Assembly: GCF_000374825.1 (NCBI RefSeq)
Contig: NZ_KB895376.1
Span: forward strand, 623,460-687,459
Origin: Paenibacillus sanguinis 2301083 = DSM 16941
GTDB lineage: Bacteria; Bacillota; Bacilli; Paenibacillales; Paenibacillaceae
Direction of reading: 5' to 3'
DNA length: 64,000 bases
A program made the position numbers and the translations under genes. The notes beneath the pieces were generated by a model that had not been told where the DNA came from, ran no database searches, and saw only the letters and a list, made by a program, of their open reading frames with translations. Shown in pieces: positions 26,031 to 33,779 of this stretch; the first letter of the stretch is position 1, and the number at the start of each line of letters is the position of its first letter.

Positions 26031-28682
26031 ATGAAGCAACCTCGCCAGGTGAAGAACAGGTTCAATCGAAGAGTTTGGAGTATGCTGCTGGCCGTTGTGA
26101 TGATTGTCGGCCTCGGTTTATCGCCCGTCATGGGAACTCCGGCATCTGCTGCAGGAAGTACCATTACCTCAATGGATTATTTCTCGGCTAATGACGGTCC
26201 TGTGATAGCTAAGTCCGGAGTTGGACAAGCCAGCTTTGGCTTTGTTATGCCAATCTTTAACGGAGGCTCCGCCACATGGAACGATGTCGTGGATGATTTG
26301 GGTGTTAATGTGAAGGTGAATGGCAATTGGGTAGATATCGACAGTATCAGCACCTTCACATATAACGAGAACTGGGGTCACTGGAACGATGCCGGCTTCA
26401 CCGGCTACTGGTTCATTCTCTCGGCAACGACAGAAGTGCAACTGTATTCCAAAGCTAACGGAGTGACACTGAACTATACATTGGAGTTCCAAAACATCAA
26501 CAAAACGACAATTACAGCGATGACACCAACTCAAGGCCCTGATCTCACGGCCAGCTTCACGGGTGGCTCTGGCTTCACGTATCCTGTCTTCAACAATGAT
26601 CCGGCTGTTACTTATGAAGCCGTGGCAGATGATCTCAAATTGTTTGTCAAGCCGGTAAATAGCAGTACCTGGATCGATATCGACAACAATGCAGCAAGCG
26701 GCTGGATTTACGACCAGAACTTCGGGCAATTCACTGACGGTGGCGGTGGCTACTGGTTCACGGTTACGGAATCTATTAATGTCAAGCTGGAATCCAAGAC
26801 CTCCTCGGCAAGCCTGATCTATACCATTACCTTCAATGAGCCGGTACGGAATTCATATATTATAACTCCTTATGAGGGTACCTCCTTTACGGCGGATGCC
26901 AACGGGGCTATCGGAATGCCACTGCCCAAAATCGACGGAAGCGCAGCGATCGCATCGGAGCTAGACAAATTCGTCTATCAGATTCAAGTGAATGGGCAAT
27001 GGGTTGATATGGATAACTCCGCTCTGAGCAGCTTCTCTTATCAAGCAAATGGCTACAATAACATGTCCCCCGCCAACCAATGGGGGTATTGGTCCGATTA
27101 TATCTACGGACTGTGGTTCCAGCCGATTCAAGAGGATATGCAATTCCGTGTCGGCTATCCATTAAATGGACAAGCTGGCGGGGATGTGGGCAACAACTAT
27201 GTTCAATATACTTTTATCGGTAATCCTAACGCTCCACGCCCGGACATTGAGGACCAGGAAGATATTCCGGTCGGCACACCAGGCAACCCGGATATCGAGG
27301 GCTACAGCCTTATCTTCCAGGACGAATTCAACCAATCCACCCTGGATATGAACAAATGGAACTACGAGCAAGGCTACTACCTGAATGATGACCCGGGCAC
27401 TTGGGGCTGGGGAAATAACGAGCTTCAGCACTATACGAATAGCTCGCAGAACGTATTCTTACAGGATGGGAACTTGAATCTGCGAGCATTCAACGAACCT
27501 AAATCGTTCCCGCAAGATCCGAATCGAGTGGCTTTGTATTCATCCGGTAAAATCAATACAAAGGACCACTTCACTCTCAAATACGGCAGAGTGGACATGC
27601 GGGCCAAGCTGCCTACAGGCAACGGGATCTGGCCTGCCTTCTGGATGCTCCCACAGGATTCGGTCTATGGAACCTGGGCGGCCTCGGGAGAGATTGACAT
27701 CATGGAGGCGAGAGGCCGTCTGCCGGGCATCACCAGCGGAGCGATCCACTTCGGCGGTCAATGGCCAGCCAACCAGTATATTGGCGGGGAATATCATTTC
27801 CCAAGTGGGCAAACGTACGCTAACGATTACCACGTCTATTCTGTCGTTTGGGAAGAGGACAATATCAAGTGGTATGTGGATGGCAAGTTCTTCTACAAGG
27901 CTAACCGTGAGCAATGGTTCTCTACCGCAGCTCCAAACAATCCAAACGCTCCGTTTGATGAACCGTTCTATCTGATTCTGAACCTGGCGATTGGCGGCAA
28001 CTTTGACGGGGGTCTGACGCCTGGACCTGGCGATATCCCTGCCACTATGCAGGTTGACTACGTTCGGGCATACAAAGAGGGTAACCAGGGAGGAGGAAAT
28101 CCCGGCACCCCGGGAGAACCTGGTCATGTTGCAGTTAGCGGCGTTACCATCACTCCCTCGTCCACCGAAGTGGAAGTGGGGCAAAGCGTCCAACTGTCCG
28201 CTAATGTCGCTCCATCCAATGCCACCAACAAGCAAGTGTCCTGGTCTGTAGCTAACTCCGGCATCGCCTCGGTTAATACCAATGGGAGTGTAACCGGCAT
28301 TGCGCCAGGGACGACTACCGTAACAGCCACGACGGTCGATGGCGACAAAACAGCGGTAAGCACCATCACAGTAACCCCACCGCCCTCTACGGTAATCATC
28401 ATTGGGGACGAAGTTCGCGGCTTGAAAAAGACAGGCGATGACTTGCTTTTCTACGTGAACGGTGCCACCTTCGCCGATCTGCATTATAAGATCAATAACG
28501 GTGTCCAGCTTAACGTGGCGATGCACACGGATGGTAACGGCAATTACACCTACCCTGTGCCGGGCTTGCAGCAAGGAGATACGGTGGAATATTTCTTCAC
28601 CTACAACCCGGGGCAAGGGGCTTTGGATACACCTTGGCAAACCTATGTCCACGGAGTAACCCAAAGAACACCTGCTTCGTAA
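26031..28682 (+). CDS. Secreted GH16 laminarinase (endo-1,3-beta-glucanase) with accessory domains
   Basis: Extracellular enzyme of 883 residues. The signal peptide ends near residue 41 (TPASAAG). Three related modules of about 110 residues follow (about 43-158, 160-275, 277-400), each with a pattern like VNGNWVDIDS...WGYW/YWF; I do not recognise their family. The GH16 domain spans about 424-690, with the catalytic motif EIDIMEARG at about 553-561 (nucleophile and acid/base glutamates). A bacterial Ig-like (BIG2) domain at about 700-785 follows (VSWSVANSGIASVN). The C-terminal about 90 residues resemble a CBM56 beta-1,3-glucan-binding module (DLHYKINNGVQLNVAMHTDG, DTVEYFFTYNPGQ). It likely attacks fungal or algal beta-1,3-glucan. 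Confidence 0.9.
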   Translation: MKQPRQVKNRFNRRVWSMLLAVVMIVGLGLSPVMGTPASAAGSTITSMDYFSANDGPVIAKSGVGQASFGFVMPIFNGGSATWNDVVDDLGVNVKVNGNWVDIDSISTFTYNENWGHWNDAGFTGYWFILSATTEVQLYSKANGVTLNYTLEFQNINKTTITAMTPTQGPDLTASFTGGSGFTYPVFNNDPAVTYEAVADDLKLFVKPVNSSTWIDIDNNAASGWIYDQNFGQFTDGGGGYWFTVTESINVKLESKTSSASLIYTITFNEPVRNSYIITPYEGTSFTADANGAIGMPLPKIDGSAAIASELDKFVYQIQVNGQWVDMDNSALSSFSYQANGYNNMSPANQWGYWSDYIYGLWFQPIQEDMQFRVGYPLNGQAGGDVGNNYVQYTFIGNPNAPRPDIEDQEDIPVGTPGNPDIEGYSLIFQDEFNQSTLDMNKWNYEQGYYLNDDPGTWGWGNNELQHYTNSSQNVFLQDGNLNLRAFNEPKSFPQDPNRVALYSSGKINTKDHFTLKYGRVDMRAKLPTGNGIWPAFWMLPQDSVYGTWAASGEIDIMEARGRLPGITSGAIHFGGQWPANQYIGGEYHFPSGQTYANDYHVYSVVWEEDNIKWYVDGKFFYKANREQWFSTAAPNNPNAPFDEPFYLILNLAIGGNFDGGLTPGPGDIPATMQVDYVRAYKEGNQGGGNPGTPGEPGHVAVSGVTITPSSTEVEVGQSVQLSANVAPSNATNKQVSWSVANSGIASVNTNGSVTGIAPGTTTVTATTVDGDKTAVSTITVTPPPSTVIIIGDEVRGLKKTGDDLLFYVNGATFADLHYKINNGVQLNVAMHTDGNGNYTYPVPGLQQGDTVEYFFTYNPGQGALDTPWQTYVHGVTQRTPAS

Positions 28683-28767
28683 CTACTTAGGGAATGCCTA
28701 AAACGAGATATTCTCATAAAGAATGGTATAAATAAAACGAAGCAAGCTATGGTAGTATTATCAAACA

Positions 28768-28810
28768 AATAGCCGACAGATGCTCAAGAAGAGCACCTGT
28801 CGGCTATTTT
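28768..28810. terminator. Bidirectional terminator between laminarinase and membrane partner gene
   Basis: ATAGCCGACAG pairs with CTGTCGGCTAT, with GCTC/GAGC extending the stem, flanked by A-rich and T-rich ends. It lies between convergent genes and can serve both. Confidence 0.8.
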
Positions 28811-28863
28811 AGAGTTTTGTCTTGCTACATAATCTCAGGTTTGTTCTGCACCTGAAAACATCA

Positions 28864-29454
28864 TCAGTTAAACTCAGAGGGGCTAAGGTATTTATGAGGG
28901 CTGGTGGAATAACCGTTTTGATACTTTACGGTCATGTACAAGGTTTCCTTGTCGCTTTCAAGTTTTACATAGCAAACGCCGTTATCAAATTTATCGGTGA
29001 TGTCAACTTTTTGATCGAACCAGTAAACCCAAACGGAGCCGTCATCCTCATATTCCACATCCGGAGCCGTCAACTGTTCCATAAGTTCTTCTTCCGATGC
29101 AGGTATTTCAGTTCCGTCAGGTGCGAATGCAGCCCCACCTCCACCTTGGTGCTTCACATTTCCTTCGCCGTTAGTGTAGTCCATGCTGTAACTTCCGTTT
29201 CCATCGAACTGAATAGTTGCCTCCGTTTGATCGCCGTGAATCCAAAGCTGGATAGTGCGCTGAATTCCGCCTACATCCGCAGCATATGCAGCTGTGGCAC
29301 TGCCCATAATCAGCACACAGACAGCAACAGAAGCAATCATGGTTTTGAATTTATGACGTTTGTTTATTATTTCCATTTTTTCTACCTCCAAAGAAAAATC
29401 GTCAGAGGCATGAATCGCAGAAAACGCCTGTTTGTATTTTTCCTTATTCGTCAT
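28864..29454 (-). CDS. Membrane-anchored protein, probable anti-sigma partner
   Basis: A 196-residue protein. The cytoplasmic N-terminus contains KEKYKQAFSAIHASDDFSLE, as in DUF4179-like anti-sigma factors. One membrane segment (TMIASVAVCVLIMGSATAAY, about residues 38-57) and an acidic, glycine-containing extracellular domain of about 135 residues follow. Its start overlaps the sigma-factor stop by 11 bases, so the two are translationally coupled, the normal arrangement for an anti-sigma gene. The extracellular part shows no recognisable enzyme motif and may be a sensor. The anti-sigma role is inferred from context. Confidence 0.65.
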   Translation of the reverse strand: MTNKEKYKQAFSAIHASDDFSLEVEKMEIINKRHKFKTMIASVAVCVLIMGSATAAYAADVGGIQRTIQLWIHGDQTEATIQFDGNGSYSMDYTNGEGNVKHQGGGGAAFAPDGTEIPASEEELMEQLTAPDVEYEDDGSVWVYWFDQKVDITDKFDNGVCYVKLESDKETLYMTVKYQNGYSTSPHKYLSPSEFN

Positions 29455-29926
29455 TTTCCCATACCTCCTTTAATGTGTTGCGAAGAGACGTTCTTCCGCG
29501 CGATAATCTTACTTTTACATTGCTTGGCATCACCTTTAAAATATCCGCGATTTCATTCACAGAATAATCCTCGTAGTAAAACAGATGAATGACGATGCGA
29601 TACTTTTCCGGGAGTTTCATCACTGTTGCAAATAATTCGGAGGATTCTTCCGTCTCGAAAGTCAATGTCCCTATGTAATCCTCCAATGGCAGCGAATTCC
29701 GTCTAAAAAAAGCATTGTTTTTATTCTTTGCCTTGTTAATTGTCACCCGGATAAGCCAAGCGCGGATGTGCTCACCCGATTCAAAATCTTTTTTGTGCGA
29801 TAAATACTGGATGAAGGTATCCTGAACAACATCCTCGGCATCCTGTGCGTTTTTGCACATATTAAACGCCACAGCATAAAGATTGCTCCGATATTTTTCA
29901 ACCAGTATCTCTACAGATGGTTTCAT
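29444..29926 (-). CDS. ECF-like RNA polymerase sigma factor
   Basis: A sigma-70 family factor of about 160 residues with only regions 2 and 4. Region 2 is YAVAFNMCKNAQDAEDVVQD near residue 18, and region 4 is YEDYSVNEIADILKVMPSNV, then VKVRLSRGRTSLRNTL near the C-terminus. I chose ATG 29926 (MKPSVEILVE) because AAGGAG lies 7 bases upstream; an earlier in-frame start adds 13 poorly conserved residues. It is co-transcribed with a membrane protein that probably holds it inactive. Targets and signal are unknown. Confidence 0.85.
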   Translation of the reverse strand: MKPSVEILVEKYRSNLYAVAFNMCKNAQDAEDVVQDTFIQYLSHKKDFESGEHIRAWLIRVTINKAKNKNNAFFRRNSLPLEDYIGTLTFETEESSELFATVMKLPEKYRIVIHLFYYEDYSVNEIADILKVMPSNVKVRLSRGRTSLRNTLKEVWENDE

Positions 29927-30039
29927 AAGCATGCTCCTTGATCTGTTTGAAAGGCCTTTCGCCAATAATACAAATGAGAATCATGAAAGGTTACAAGACA
30001 ACCTCAATTTTTAAAAAATTTCCACTATAGTGAAAAAGA

Positions 30040-30077
30040 AAAAGCACTGATCCTCTAATTGAGTTCAGTGCTTTTCA
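30040..30077 (-). terminator. Intrinsic terminator downstream of the AAC(3)-like gene
   Basis: AAAAGCACTGA pairs with TCAGTGCTTTT around an AT-rich loop, with a T-rich run on the minus strand (TTTTTCTTTTTC). It closes the transcript that reads through the remnant at 30095-30298. Confidence 0.75.
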
Positions 30078-30094
30078 GCTGATAAAATAAGTGA

Positions 30095-30298
30095 TTACAA
30101 TTCCTTCAGCCAGTCGGTGAACTCCTGAAAGCTGATTTCCTCAGCATCACACTTGGCTTTTTCTTCTCTCGCCTTTTCGCTCCAAGCATAGAAAGCCTCC
30201 TGCTCAATCTTCCCAGCCCTAATCCAGCCAATTCTACGTATAAAAACCGCCGAAGCGCTCCAATGAGAGCTTTTGGCAGTTTGTTTTTGTTGAAGGCT
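30095..30298 (-). pseudogene. Unidentified C-terminal gene remnant
   Basis: An open frame on the minus strand without a start codon in a sensible place encodes about 67 residues. These include VFIRRIGWIRAGKIEQEAFY, then AWSEKAREEKAKC and FTDWLKEL before TAA at 30097-30095. The charged, coding-like composition suggests the tail of a lost gene rather than chance. It lies directly after the AAC(3)-like stop. I do not recognise the family. Confidence 0.35.
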
Positions 30299-30300
30299 GA

Positions 30301-31095
30301 CTAGGACTGGCTTGCTCCTGCCATCCAGCGTGCCTGATCCGGCAGCGGCTCATTATCCGAGAATAAATCCGGATCGTCTTCCAGCATTTCTGTCAGGACA
30401 GCCGTTATAGCTGCCGCATCACATACTCTGACAACGGCATCACCAAACTGCCCCTTGTACATGGCCCCGCGGCTGATCAACACCTCGTCCACCTTCCAGA
30501 AGTGCTCAGACCAGGATAAACCGCAATGTCTGCGTGAAGGCACGGAAATCTCCGCACCGTCTGGAGTAATCGTGTATAACCTTTCAGGTTCATCCGTTAA
30601 TCGACCGGGAATGTCCACCCACTCTTCAATACCATGAATGAACGTGTTGCGCTTTAAATCAACGCCAACCAGCAAGATCGTGGCCTGACGGTCCAGCAGC
30701 TTGCCCCACGCCGATCCTCTGGCACACGGCGTATCGAAGTGGTGATCGTCTCGCGTGAAGTCAGCCGCATCGCGGCCCAGGGCTGCCACCGAATGCGTTG
30801 GGTGCCAGGAGCGAATAACGCCTGGTCGCTGACGGAACAACTCCGGCAGAATACCTACGCAGACTTTGGACTGCTGTACATTAAACTTGGGATTTTCCGC
30901 ATTGATATAAGACCATGTATGGGTCGGCAACACCAGTAGCCCATCTTTCATATATTCTGTAAACGCATCCAAAACTGTGTCTGCACCACCCTCAACCTCA
31001 TCAAGGCTTTTCATGGAAGAGTGGATCAATACCGTTCCTTCACCGTTGATGCTTAATGCCTCTAATTGTTGAATTAAGCTCTCTTTGGTGTGCAA
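30301..31095 (-). CDS. AAC(3) family N-acetyltransferase (YokD-like)
   Basis: A 264-residue acetyl-CoA-dependent acetyltransferase of the antibiotic NAT (aminoglycoside 3-N-acetyltransferase) fold. Family motifs are VLIHSSMKSL near residue 22, LLVLPTHTWSY near residue 53, and RSWHPTHSVAALG with the catalytic histidine near residue 102. The start is TTG at 31095, preceded by GGAGGTGA at 5 bases, an unusual but well supported initiation site. Chromosomal homologues in soil Bacilli do not always confer resistance, so a clinical resistance phenotype should not be assumed; the native substrate is unknown. Confidence 0.9.
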   Translation of the reverse strand: MHTKESLIQQLEALSINGEGTVLIHSSMKSLDEVEGGADTVLDAFTEYMKDGLLVLPTHTWSYINAENPKFNVQQSKVCVGILPELFRQRPGVIRSWHPTHSVAALGRDAADFTRDDHHFDTPCARGSAWGKLLDRQATILLVGVDLKRNTFIHGIEEWVDIPGRLTDEPERLYTITPDGAEISVPSRRHCGLSWSEHFWKVDEVLISRGAMYKGQFGDAVVRVCDAAAITAVLTEMLEDDPDLFSDNEPLPDQARWMAGASQS

Positions 31096-31250
31096 GTCTT
31101 CACCTCCAGTATGTCTTCCTCCGTTATCGTCTATTGTCGAAAGTCGGAGTGCATCTTAAACGTTAATACGAGATGGAAATAAAGTCAAAATGAGCTGCCT
31201 GAACGTAAATGATTCCATGGCAGTACCTCCCAATATCTTCCTTATTGTTC

Positions 31251-31300
31251 TTTTGCACAAATTTAATTCCATTGACGCTATTTTTGATTGCGCTTACAAT
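31251..31300 (+). promoter_or_regulatory. cdaR promoter with upstream CdaR-like motif and cre-like overlap
   Basis: A sigma-A promoter TTGACG (31272-31277), 17-base spacer, TACAAT (31295-31300) precedes the regulator. TTTTGCACAAAT at 31251-31262 lies 10 bases upstream of the -35 box and resembles a motif at the gntP promoter. TGATTGCGCTTACA (31285-31298) matches the CcpA cre consensus at 13 of 14 positions on the minus strand and overlaps the -10 box, which suggests catabolite repression. Confidence 0.6.
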
Positions 31301-31334
31301 AAGGAATATGCCAGAGTAAGGAGAAGACTCAACG

Positions 31335-32363
31335 ATGTATGAACTTACACACCATCAAGCGCAAAATATCGTGGATAAAATGATGAAGGATATTCCCTAT
31401 AATATCAACATTATGGATCGGACGGGCATTATTATCGGCAGCGGCAATAAAGCCCGGATCGGGACTTTGCACTACGGTGCAGCCGAGGCCATTAAACAAC
31501 AAAAAATCGTCGAAATCCATACAGACGAAGAATTTGTAAAGAAGGGAATTAATCTTCCCATTGAGCTGGGCGACATGATTGTCGGTGTAGTGGGGATTAG
31601 CGGAGAAATTGAAGAGACTCGCCCCTTCGGCAACCTCGTCAAGACAACGGTTATATTGCTGATTGAGCAAAGCAAGGCCTTGGAAAAGGAAAAGCTGGAA
31701 GAGCACCTTAAGCAGGAATTCTTTAATAGGATCGTACAACCAGATACGGTGTATTCCAAAGAATTAACCGATCAGGCTGCAGACTATGGAATTCAACTGG
31801 CTAACCCTTCGCAAATGATTTACGCCGAGTTCCCTCAAGAGATGAACGAGAGACTTGTGAAGAGCATTCCGTTTTTTAACGGGCCAGGTTATTCGCTCTA
31901 TTTTGTCGCGCAAAAATCCAGTGCAACCGAAGCCGTTCTTGCTTCCATCCGAAAGCAATACCCAACTGCCTACGTTGCCGCCAGCAAATGGAATCCAACG
32001 ATTTCTGAGGGATACATCCAGACGAAGGCTGCGCTACGCGTATTAAAAGGCGTTTATTCTACCGAAAAAACAATTTATTATGAGCAATGTGAGTTTATTG
32101 CCGATACCTCCAGGCTGTTGAAGAACGACCCCAGGGCAGAGCGGCTGACCCATCTGCTTGAACAAAACGAAGAACTGATTAAGACGCTGCAAACTTATCT
32201 CAACTGCAATTTGAACGCAAACGAAACTGCTAATCTGCTGATGCTCCATAGGAATACCCTGCACTATCGGTTATCTAAAATCCAGGCCATTACCGGCAAA
32301 GACCCCAAAAACATCATGGATTTGGTGGAGCTTATCTTTATGCTAATCTACCGGGTTCCTTAA
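31335..32363 (+). CDS. cdaR: Sugar diacid/glycerate utilisation regulator, CdaR family
   Basis: A transcriptional activator of 342 residues. The N-terminal sugar-diacid-recognition domain is clear: LTHHQAQNIVDKMMKDIPYN, then IIIGSGNKARIGTLHYGAAE, and IELGDMIVGVVGISGE. The C-terminus is a PucR-type helix-turn-helix (NLNANETANLLMLHRNTLHY, RLSKIQAITGKDP). It is divergent in function from the convergently placed glycerate kinase/GntP pair and probably senses glycerate or a related sugar acid to activate them. AAGGAGAAG precedes ATG 31335. Confidence 0.9.
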   Translation: MYELTHHQAQNIVDKMMKDIPYNINIMDRTGIIIGSGNKARIGTLHYGAAEAIKQQKIVEIHTDEEFVKKGINLPIELGDMIVGVVGISGEIEETRPFGNLVKTTVILLIEQSKALEKEKLEEHLKQEFFNRIVQPDTVYSKELTDQAADYGIQLANPSQMIYAEFPQEMNERLVKSIPFFNGPGYSLYFVAQKSSATEAVLASIRKQYPTAYVAASKWNPTISEGYIQTKAALRVLKGVYSTEKTIYYEQCEFIADTSRLLKNDPRAERLTHLLEQNEELIKTLQTYLNCNLNANETANLLMLHRNTLHYRLSKIQAITGKDPKNIMDLVELIFMLIYRVP

Positions 32364-32383
32364 AATATCAGCTCTAGGGAAGA

Positions 32384-32434
32384 AAGGATGTCCCTCCTGA
32401 TTTTCACCTCAGGTTATCCGGGACAGCCTTTTTT
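32384..32434 (+). terminator. Intrinsic terminator after cdaR
   Basis: AAAGGATGTCCC pairs with GGGACAGCCTTT, with an inner CCTGA/TCAGG stem, followed by a T-run at 32428-32434. It separates cdaR from the convergent glycerate kinase. Confidence 0.75.
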
Positions 32435-32443
32435 CCGTGTTGC

Positions 32444-33580
32444 TTAGCTTAACAGCCGGGCAACGCTCTCCGAGGTGCGAGCCACATTCTCTTTGCCTTG
32501 GGCGAGCAAGGTTTCAAGCTGTGCCGCACCGGGCACGATACCAAAGATCGCGTCAAACCCTTCTTCATAAAGTGTCTCAACATCTTGACCCACATAGCCA
32601 GCTAGAGCAACAACCTTCATTTCCTTATTAACTCTCTTGGCTGCTTGAGCCACGCCATAAGGGGCTTTGCCGAACTTTGTCTGGAAGTCAATTCCGCCTT
32701 CTCCAGTCATGCAGTAATCCGCCTGTTTGAGTTGCTCCTCAAGCCTGGTGTACTCGATGACAATTTCGATGCCTCTTCTCATGGTGGCGTTAGTGAAGGC
32801 CAGCAATCCGCCGCCAAGTCCACCCGCGCCACCCGCACCAGGCACATCTACCACTTCGATGCCAAGCTGCTGCTTAATGATGCTGCCATAGTGACGCAAA
32901 TTGTGATCGAGCGTTGCCACCATCTCGGGAGTAGCGCCTTTCTGCGGGCCAAACACCGCAGATGCACCACGTTCTCCGCACAAAGGATTGGTGACATCCG
33001 AAGCTACCAGAATACTCACGTCTTTTAATTGCGGCAGTACAGCGCTCGTATCAATCCGATCCAACGGATCCAGGAATCCGCCCCCGAGCGGAAGCTCGTT
33101 GCCGTCTTTGTCAAGGAAGCTATAACCAAGCGCTCTGGCCATGCCGGCTCCGCCATCGTTAGTGGCGCTGCCCCCAATGCCGAGAATAATATTGGAAATA
33201 CCGCGTTCAATACAATCTTTCATTAATTCGCCTGTTCCAAGTGTCGTGGTGATTAATGGATTTTTAGTGTCCTTCGTCACATGGTGGATACCGCTGGCAG
33301 ACGCCATCTCAATAACACCAGTTTTACCGTCGCCCAGTATACCGTATTTGGCGAGCACCGGCGTACCGAGAGGACCCGTTACCTCTTTCTCGATCAAGGT
33401 GCCGCCAGTAGCGTCAATCAGCGATTGGACGGTCCCTTCGCCCCCGTCTGCCATAGGCACATGAATGCATTTCGCATCTGGAATCGCCCGTTTGATGCCA
33501 AGCTCCATGGCTTCGCATACTTCCTTGGCCGTCATACTCTCTTTAAATGAATCGGGTGCCAACACAAATACCTTGCTCAT
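32444..33580 (-). CDS. glxK: Glycerate kinase
   Basis: Phosphorylates D-glycerate with ATP, feeding glycolysis. The 378 residues match glycerate kinase type 1 (GlxK/GarK): FVLAPDSFKESMTAKEVCEA at the N-terminus, VPMADGGEGTVQSLIDATGG near residue 42, ILGIGGSATNDGGAGMARAL near residue 122 and CMTGEGGIDFQTKFGKAPYG near residue 287. The start is ATG 33580, 8 bases after GAGG; the frame stays open upstream but runs into the dispersed repeat. It is transcribed after the GntP permease, about 200 bases downstream of its stop. Confidence 0.95.
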   Translation of the reverse strand: MSKVFVLAPDSFKESMTAKEVCEAMELGIKRAIPDAKCIHVPMADGGEGTVQSLIDATGGTLIEKEVTGPLGTPVLAKYGILGDGKTGVIEMASASGIHHVTKDTKNPLITTTLGTGELMKDCIERGISNIILGIGGSATNDGGAGMARALGYSFLDKDGNELPLGGGFLDPLDRIDTSAVLPQLKDVSILVASDVTNPLCGERGASAVFGPQKGATPEMVATLDHNLRHYGSIIKQQLGIEVVDVPGAGGAGGLGGGLLAFTNATMRRGIEIVIEYTRLEEQLKQADYCMTGEGGIDFQTKFGKAPYGVAQAAKRVNKEMKVVALAGYVGQDVETLYEEGFDAIFGIVPGAAQLETLLAQGKENVARTSESVARLLS

Positions 33581-33604
33581 ATAGAATTCCTCGTTTCTTT
33601 TTTT

Positions 33605-33773
33605 ATACACGTTTTCGGAGAAAACGACTTCGGAAGCAGGGCTACGTGAGCAATTGAAATGTTTCTGCAAGAAACATGCTACGGAAGCCTGTGCTAAGCC
33701 CGGCTGAATTCAAGATTCGATGTCGGACTCACTTCCTAGATACGCTTCGTGATCAAAAGATGAATTTTTGAAC
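33605..33773 (-). repeat. Dispersed intergenic repeat, copy C (reverse orientation, left half)
   Basis: Read on the minus strand it begins GTTCAAAAA (33773-33765). It shares CGACATCGAATCTTGAATTC, GCTTCCGTAGCATGTTTCTT, GCAGAAACATT and TTGCTCACGTA with copy A, and ends in GTCGTTTTCTCCGAAAACG, the block that starts copy B. The hairpins ATGTTTC-TTGCA-GAAACAT and CGTTTTCTCCGAAAACG are conserved. It fills the gap between gntP and glxK inside one transcription unit. Confidence 0.72.
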
Positions 33774-33779
33774 TACCGC

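Noticed and set aside
27540..28664. Long minus-strand open frame (374 codons) opposite the laminarinase
   Set aside because: Composition is the antisense of a GC-rich, repeat-rich gene and lacks any domain pattern; the forward GH16 protein is unambiguous.
30301..31095. Reporting the AAC(3)-family gene as an antibiotic resistance determinant
   Set aside because: The family includes many chromosomal YokD-like proteins without proven resistance, so only the family is called.
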